The translations under genes and the position numbers were made by a program. 64,000 nucleotides of DNA, from positions 598,502-662,501 of the forward strand of contig OX442435.1 of the NCBI GenBank assembly GCA_949361645.1, in the 5' to 3' direction. Origin of the DNA: Spongilla lacustris. Taxonomy: Eukaryota; Porifera; Demospongiae; Spongillida; Spongillidae. This document shows, piece by piece, positions 63,201 to 64,000 of the stretch. The notes beneath the pieces are model-generated. The model was not told where the DNA came from. It did not search any database and saw only the letters and a list, made by a program, of their open reading frames with translations. Position 1 is the first letter of the stretch. Each line of letters begins with the position of its first letter.

Positions 63201-64000
63201 GATGCAGCTTCAAGATAATATTACAGCCATCAGAACCAATTACTCACTCACTGGGTCAGTAGCCACTAGTGTCACTGGATCAGTACTCACTATTACACTG
63301 TCAGCCACTGACAGCAATGCTCTCGAGCTCTTGAGCCTCTGCATCACTGGACAAGACTGTTATCTTTCATACACATCTGCAACTATCCGTGACGCTGCTG
63401 GCATGCCTGTTATTGGCAGGCAGAACGGATTTGCAATGCTAGTATCCAACTTTACGCGAGACACTACCCCACCAAGCCTTGTCTCTTTCTATGCTTTCTA
63501 CTTGGGCTCTGGACAGATAGTGTTGAACCTCTCAGAAGCAATCAACATATCATCAGTCAATCTGATAAGTGTCACTATTCAGCTGCTCTTTGAAAGTCCA
63601 ATGGAGTACTACACTCTAACTGGGGGCACTGTCTCTATGATAAGTCCGACAGTGCTTTCAATTACACTTACCACCACAGACCTCAACATCATCAAATCAC
63701 AGAAGCTGCTTTGCATCACTCGTTCCACCTGCTACTTCTCTGCATCGGCTAGCTTCCTTCAGGACATGAGTGGAAACAGCTTTGCTGCCACTGCACACCA
63801 GCCACCTGGATTCCTTGTGAACCTCCTTGTTAATGACAACTTGGGTCCTGCTCTAAACAGCTTTGACCTCGACTTCAACACAGGGATCCTGGTCCTCCAC
63901 TTCAATAAGCCAGTTGATGTAAGGACCTTTGTCTTCACCAATCTGATTCTACAATCAGCACAGAATGCATCTGTTGGAAGCAGCATGTACTCACTTACCA
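1..64000 (+). CDS. Giant tandem Ig-like repeat protein, internal part of one exon (both ends outside window)
   Basis: Frame 1 is open over the entire window: the first codons read T-F-Q-T-D-F and the last Q-N-A-S-V-G in the same phase. I read every unit junction and translated about 50 units in full without meeting a stop. All 172 unit lengths are multiples of three with none above 417 bp, which leaves no room for introns. The visible part is about 21,333 residues, roughly 2.2 MDa before modification. Composition is rich in Thr, Ser, Asn, Leu and Val and poor in Lys, Arg, Glu and Trp, with frequent N-x-S/T sequons, as in secreted or surface glycoproteins. No transmembrane segment, signal peptide or enzyme motif was noticed. 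Units resemble SbsA/Big_5 Ig-like domains through T-F-S-E-P-V and D-x-A/S-G-N; this is inference from memory of the family. A long intronless gene of bacterial origin is the main alternative, but CpG depletion argues against a bacterial genome. Function is not known. Confidence 0.93.
3595..4317 (+). repeat. Cys-pair doublet A1 (copy 1, p10-p11)
   Basis: Cys codons at 3835/3853 (C-T-S-A-S-N-C) and 4198/4216 (C-K-R-R-Y-D-C), each CX5C, between D-L-x-x-I-K and the T-Y-L-S strand. A local disulfide bridging a strand-loop-strand is the simplest reading. The p11 unit has one extra residue in its first hairpin (S-F-V-S-F-N-L) but lacks the P-G-x-x-V tail of later p11 units. Confidence 0.82.
5068..5439 (+). 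repeat. p14 unit, copy 1, with N-V-L-A-I-V-D-G-K-A-I
   Basis: The segment at 5386-5418 replaces the usual D-x-S-G-N tail. It is preceded by T-M-Q-A-F-A-M-E-D. The strand that is normally T-F-S-E-P-V reads T-F-D-D-T-M. Confidence 0.85.
7654..8463 (+). repeat. Cys-pair doublet B1 (copy 1, p21-p22), with longest unit of the array
   Basis: p21 is 139 residues (417 bp) and has four cysteines: the regular pair 7915/7933 (C-N-S-N-L-T-C) plus 7981 and 8026 inside an insertion rich in Gln, Ser and Tyr. p22 has 8332/8350 (C-A-S-A-T-S-C), followed by W-V-R-F and an intact D-M-S-G-N, then a long tail ending Q-N-F-T-Y. Confidence 0.82.
12208..12945 (+). repeat. Cys-pair doublet A2 (copy 2, p10-p11)
   Basis: p10 cysteines 12445/12469 are seven residues apart (C-A-G-V-F-A-S-S-C); p11 cysteines 12823/12841 are CX5C (C-R-L-R-S-N-C-Y). 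p11 has two Trp (K-W-W-L), rare in this protein, and the tail L-P-G-Y-P-V. Confidence 0.82.
13699..14073 (+). repeat. p14 unit, copy 2, with N-V-L-A-I-V-D-G-K-A-I
   Basis: Segment at 14020-14052, identical in protein sequence to copy 1 although the rest of the unit has diverged widely; preceded by T-M-Q-A-Y-A-I-E-N. The second strand reads T-F-N-S-V-V. Confidence 0.85.
16300..17043 (+). repeat. Cys-pair doublet B2 (copy 2, p21-p22)
   Basis: p21 cysteines 16546/16564 (C-R-D-A-A-N-C). p22 cysteines 16909/16930 are six residues apart (C-H-R-S-V-L-D-C), followed by W-V-R-F and D-V-A-G-N, matching the p22 unit of copy 1 (C-W-V-R-F). Confidence 0.82.
20770..21489 (+). repeat. Cys-pair doublet A3 (copy 3, p10-p11)
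   Basis: p10 cysteines 21004/21022 (C-K-P-G-S-N-C) in a short 342-bp unit with a degenerate linker. p11 cysteines 21367/21385 (C-T-Q-R-S-N-C-Y), then D-F-Y-G-N and the tail G-Y-P-G-L-P-V. Confidence 0.82.
22237..22608 (+). repeat. p14 unit, copy 3, with N-V-L-S-I-I-N-G-K-A-L
   Basis: Segment at 22555-22587, preceded by A-M-Q-A-F-A-V-A-D. Second strand T-F-S-D-V-M. The linker has lost its prolines (D-T-A-Y-A-Y). Confidence 0.85.
24820..25581 (+). repeat. Cys-pair doublet B3 (copy 3, p21-p22)
   Basis: p21 cysteines 25072/25090 (C-T-D-I-S-N-C); p22 cysteines 25450/25468 (C-K-S-L-V-T-C) followed by Y-V-R-L and Q-D-M-S-G-N. The p22 unit is 390 bp with a long hydrophobic/aromatic linker (Y-V-F-N-Y-P-V-T-Y). 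Confidence 0.82.
29164..29889 (+). repeat. Cys-pair doublet A4 (copy 4, p10-p11)
   Basis: p10 cysteines 29398/29416 (C-L-T-M-S-T-C-Y) in a 345-bp unit; p11 cysteines 29767/29785 (C-D-R-R-G-N-C-Y) followed by K-D-M-S-G-N and F-P-G-I-V-V. Confidence 0.82.
30625..30996 (+). repeat. p14 unit, copy 4, with N-V-L-A-I-T-N-G-K-A-L
   Basis: Segment at 30943-30975, preceded by T-I-Q-A-F-G-I-T-N. Second strand T-F-S-D-V-M, as in copy 3. Confidence 0.85.
33241..33957 (+). repeat. Cys-pair doublet B4 (copy 4, p21-p22)
   Basis: p21 cysteines 33481/33499 (C-I-T-A-S-N-C-Y); p22 cysteines 33841/33859 (C-Y-D-Q-Y-S-C-F) and an additional lone Cys at 33649 in the first hairpin. p22 here has a shorter tail than other p22 units. 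Confidence 0.82.
37678..38415 (+). repeat. Cys-pair doublet A5 (copy 5, p10-p11)
   Basis: p10 cysteines 37921/37945 are seven residues apart (C-T-T-S-A-A-N-N-C). p11 cysteines 38293/38311 (C-T-Y-R-G-N-C-Y) with an extra Cys at 38179 (P-P-C-Q-Q); tail A-P-G-F-I-V. Confidence 0.82.
38788..39165 (+). repeat. p13 unit, copy 5, with a distant Cys pair
   Basis: Cysteines at 38914 (I-L-Q-Y-C-G-D-N) and 39139 (P-V-N-C-V-P), about 75 residues apart, instead of the usual local pair. Could link an early strand to the C-terminal linker of the same unit. Confidence 0.75.
39166..39549 (+). repeat. p14 unit, copy 5, with D-V-L-A-I-T-D-G-N-G-V
   Basis: Segment at 39496-39528, the most diverged of the seven, preceded by T-M-Q-A-S-A-I-R-D. 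Second strand T-F-D-D-V-V. The linker is D-I-L-R-M, without prolines. Confidence 0.83.
41725..42486 (+). repeat. Cys-pair doublet B5 (copy 5, p21-p22)
   Basis: p21 cysteines 41980/41998 (C-T-N-S-A-N-C-Y); p22 cysteines 42355/42373 (C-S-S-R-L-T-C) followed by Y-V-R-L and Q-D-M-S-G-N, nearly the same as p22 of copy 3. Confidence 0.82.
46255..46992 (+). repeat. Cys-pair doublet A6 (copy 6, p10-p11)
   Basis: p10 cysteines 46501/46525 are seven residues apart (C-T-T-S-V-A-G-N-C), the same spacing as p10 of copies 2 and 5. p11 cysteines 46870/46888 (C-S-Y-R-G-N-C-Y), then K-D-M-S-N-N and S-P-G-R-I-I. Confidence 0.82.
47353..47718 (+). repeat. p13 unit, copy 6, with a distant Cys pair
   Basis: Cysteines at 47479 (I-L-S-S-C-S-A-G) and 47689 (N-I-S-C-L-Q), about 70 residues apart and at the same structural places as in p13 of copy 5. 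Otherwise a normal unit with D-L-A-G-N. Confidence 0.75.
47719..48093 (+). repeat. p14 unit, copy 6, with N-V-L-S-I-V-D-G-K-A-L
   Basis: Segment at 48040-48072, preceded by T-L-E-A-S-V-I-E-D. Second strand V-F-S-D-V-V. The linker is degenerate (T-A-G-L-L), so the unit start is uncertain by a few residues. Confidence 0.82.
49573..49929 (+). repeat. Out-of-register Cys-pair unit (copy 6, p19)
   Basis: CX5C at 49819/49837 (C-T-S-I-A-N-C-F) in the standard place, two units before doublet B6. p19 units of other copies have no cysteines there. Confidence 0.8.
50287..51042 (+). repeat. Cys-pair doublet B6 (copy 6, p21-p22)
   Basis: p21 cysteines 50545/50563 (C-A-A-Q-S-S-C-F); p22 cysteines 50911/50929 (C-S-A-T-V-F-C) followed by Y-V-R-F and a modified Q-D-I-E-G-T. 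Confidence 0.82.
51433..51795 (+). repeat. Out-of-register Cys-pair unit (copy 7, p1)
   Basis: CX5C at 51688/51706 (C-T-S-N-L-N-C-F), two units after doublet B6. The second strand is atypical (Y-I-G-A-E-K-P-L). Confidence 0.8.
53263..53625 (+). repeat. Out-of-register Cys-pair unit (copy 7, p6)
   Basis: CX5C at 53515/53533 (C-I-N-V-V-L-C-K), preceded by a few extra residues after D-I-N-N-I-K. No other p6 unit has this pair. Confidence 0.8.
54718..55446 (+). repeat. Cys-pair doublet A7 (copy 7, p10-p11)
   Basis: p10 cysteines 54958/54976 (C-N-S-N-Q-T-C-F); p11 cysteines 55324/55342 (C-T-I-R-G-N-C-Y), then K-D-T-S-G-N and Y-P-G-R-I-V. The p10 linker is N-A-S-G-P, itself a glycosylation sequon. 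Confidence 0.82.
56176..56553 (+). repeat. p14 unit, copy 7, with N-V-I-A-I-T-D-G-M-A-L
   Basis: Segment at 56500-56532, preceded by T-M-Q-A-D-A-F-E-N. Second strand T-F-D-D-V-I, close to copy 5. The middle of the unit is basic (V-R-P-I-R-G-P-R), unusual for this protein. Confidence 0.85.
58717..59442 (+). repeat. Cys-pair doublet B7 (copy 7, p21-p22)
   Basis: p21 cysteines 58966/58984 (C-I-N-V-T-R-C-Y); p22 cysteines 59332/59350 (C-A-V-V-N-L-C) followed by Y-V-Q-F and a D-F-A-G-L variant of the D-x-S-G-N turn. Confidence 0.82.
63094..63834 (+). repeat. Cys-pair doublet A8 (copy 8, p10-p11)
   Basis: p10 cysteines 63340/63358 (C-I-T-G-Q-D-C-Y); p11 cysteines 63712/63730 (C-I-T-R-S-T-C-Y), then Q-D-M-S-G-N and P-P-G-F-L-V. 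These are the last two complete units of the window. Confidence 0.82.
63835..64000 (+). repeat. Partial Ig-like unit 173 (p12 of copy 8)
   Basis: Begins D-N-L-G-P, then N-S-F-D-L-D-F-N-T-G and L-H-F-N-K-P-V, and reaches Y-S-L-T at the window edge in the same reading frame. Confidence 0.88.

Larger units (their letters stand above)
283..63834 (+). repeat. Tandem array of 172 complete ~123-residue Ig-like units
   Basis: Unit starts are set at the Asp (or its equivalent) of the D-T-T-P-P linker. Mean spacing is about 369.5 bp; extremes are 342 bp (units at 20770, 27739, 40303) and 417 bp (7654). Approximate layout by residue: 1-5 linker D-T-T-P-P; 6-17 first hairpin ending D-M/L-N-T-G; 18-25 strand ending T-F-S-E-P-V; 26-41 N-x-S-T-F-N then I-T-L-Q-N; 48-54 Y-T-L-T-G-G; 60-76 hydrophobic strand then D-L-N-x-I-K; 80-95 L-A-T-S then N-T-Y-L-S; 98-104 V-x-D-x-S-G-N; the rest a linker often S-S-N-A-L-Q-A-S. 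Units differ widely in sequence, so the array is old rather than a recent expansion. Individual starts are listed under each higher-order copy. Confidence 0.93.
59443..64000 (+). repeat. Higher-order repeat copy 8, truncated by window end
   Basis: Unit starts: 59443, 59830, 60184, 60541, 60910, 61270, 61627, 61972, 62350, 62725, 63094, 63460 and the partial unit at 63835. These are p0-p12 of a further copy, so the array continues beyond the window. p0 has the most extreme tail, a Gly/Ser/Pro/Thr-rich run from about 59731 to 59800 replacing D-x-S-G-N. p7 (61972) has the long hairpin (M-D-Y-D-T-L-P-L-F). p10/p11 form the last Cys doublet. Confidence 0.84.

Noticed and set aside
283..63834. Introns hidden between repeat units
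   Set aside because: Every unit spacing is 342-417 bp and a multiple of three, and the unit reads through each junction; there is no surplus sequence.
283..63834. CRISPR or satellite DNA
   Set aside because: The period is a diverged protein domain with third-position variation and an open frame; there are no short identical repeats with spacers.
283..63834. Cadherin or fibronectin type III domains
   Set aside because: The D-x-N-D-x-x-P / D-x-D calcium motifs of cadherins and the conserved Trp/Tyr pattern of Fn3 are absent.
283..63834. D-M-N-T-G as a calcium-binding EF-hand or dockerin loop
   Set aside because: It sits in a predicted beta-hairpin turn, lacks the later acidic ligands and is often replaced by neutral residues.
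3595..63834. A simple 11- or 12-unit super-repeat
   Set aside because: The Cys doublets alternate 11 and 12, and the p7, p14 and p15 markers occur only once per 23 units, so 23 is the true period.
1..64000. Recent array expansion or assembly collapse
   Set aside because: No two units or blocks that I compared are close to identical; equivalent units in neighbouring blocks differ at most residues.
1..64000. Bacterial giant surface protein
   Set aside because: Strong CpG depletion is atypical of bacteria. Not fully excluded, since the window shows no other gene that could fix the taxon.

Overview
The whole 64,000-base window lies inside one protein-coding open reading frame on the + strand, in frame 1. 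The frame is open at base 1 and still open, in the same phase, at base 64,000. That is at least 21,333 codons with no visible start, stop or intron; neither end of the gene is in the window. I see no RNA gene, mobile element, CRISPR array, promoter or terminator, and no non-coding stretch longer than 300 bases.

The encoded protein is a tandem array of one beta-rich, Ig-like unit of about 123 residues. Each unit runs: a linker D-T-T-P-P; a first hairpin like L-x-S-F-x-L-D-M-N-T-G; a strand L-x-L-T-F-S-E-P-V; then Y-T-L-T-G-G; then D-L-N-x-I-K; then N-T-Y-L-S; then D-x-S/A-G-N; then a short linker. I placed 173 unit starts by hand. There are 172 complete units (bases 283-63,834), a partial unit at each end, a mean length of about 369.5 bp, and a range of 342-417 bp, always a multiple of three. 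The layout resembles prokaryotic SbsA/Big_5-type Ig-like domains (family inference). Many N-x-S/T sequons, few charged residues and regularly placed cysteine pairs suggest a secreted or cell-surface giant glycoprotein.

The most striking result is a second level of order. The units form a higher-order repeat of 23 units (about 8.5 kb). I number positions p0-p22. Copy 1 is 283-8463 (22 units, p1 missing), copies 2-7 have exactly 23 units each (8464-17043, 17044-25581, 25582-33957, 33958-42486, 42487-51042, 51043-59442), and copy 8 starts at 59443 and leaves the window. Several independent markers keep this phase: doublets of Cys-pair units at p10/p11 and p21/p22 (alternating 11 and 12 units apart), an N-V-L-A-I-x-D-G-K-A segment at p14 only, a lengthened first hairpin at p7, an extra hairpin residue at p1, p11 and p22, an S-A-D-G loop at p15, and a disrupted D-x-S-G-N at p0.

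Organism: CpG is strongly depleted, which fits a CpG-methylated eukaryotic genome. With the extracellular-type protein, an animal is most likely, perhaps an early-branching one such as a sponge; the taxon is a guess. Function is unknown. By analogy only, an 11/12-domain super-repeat recalls the 11-domain super-repeat of titin, so a molecular ruler, tether or extracellular-matrix strut is a reasonable hypothesis.
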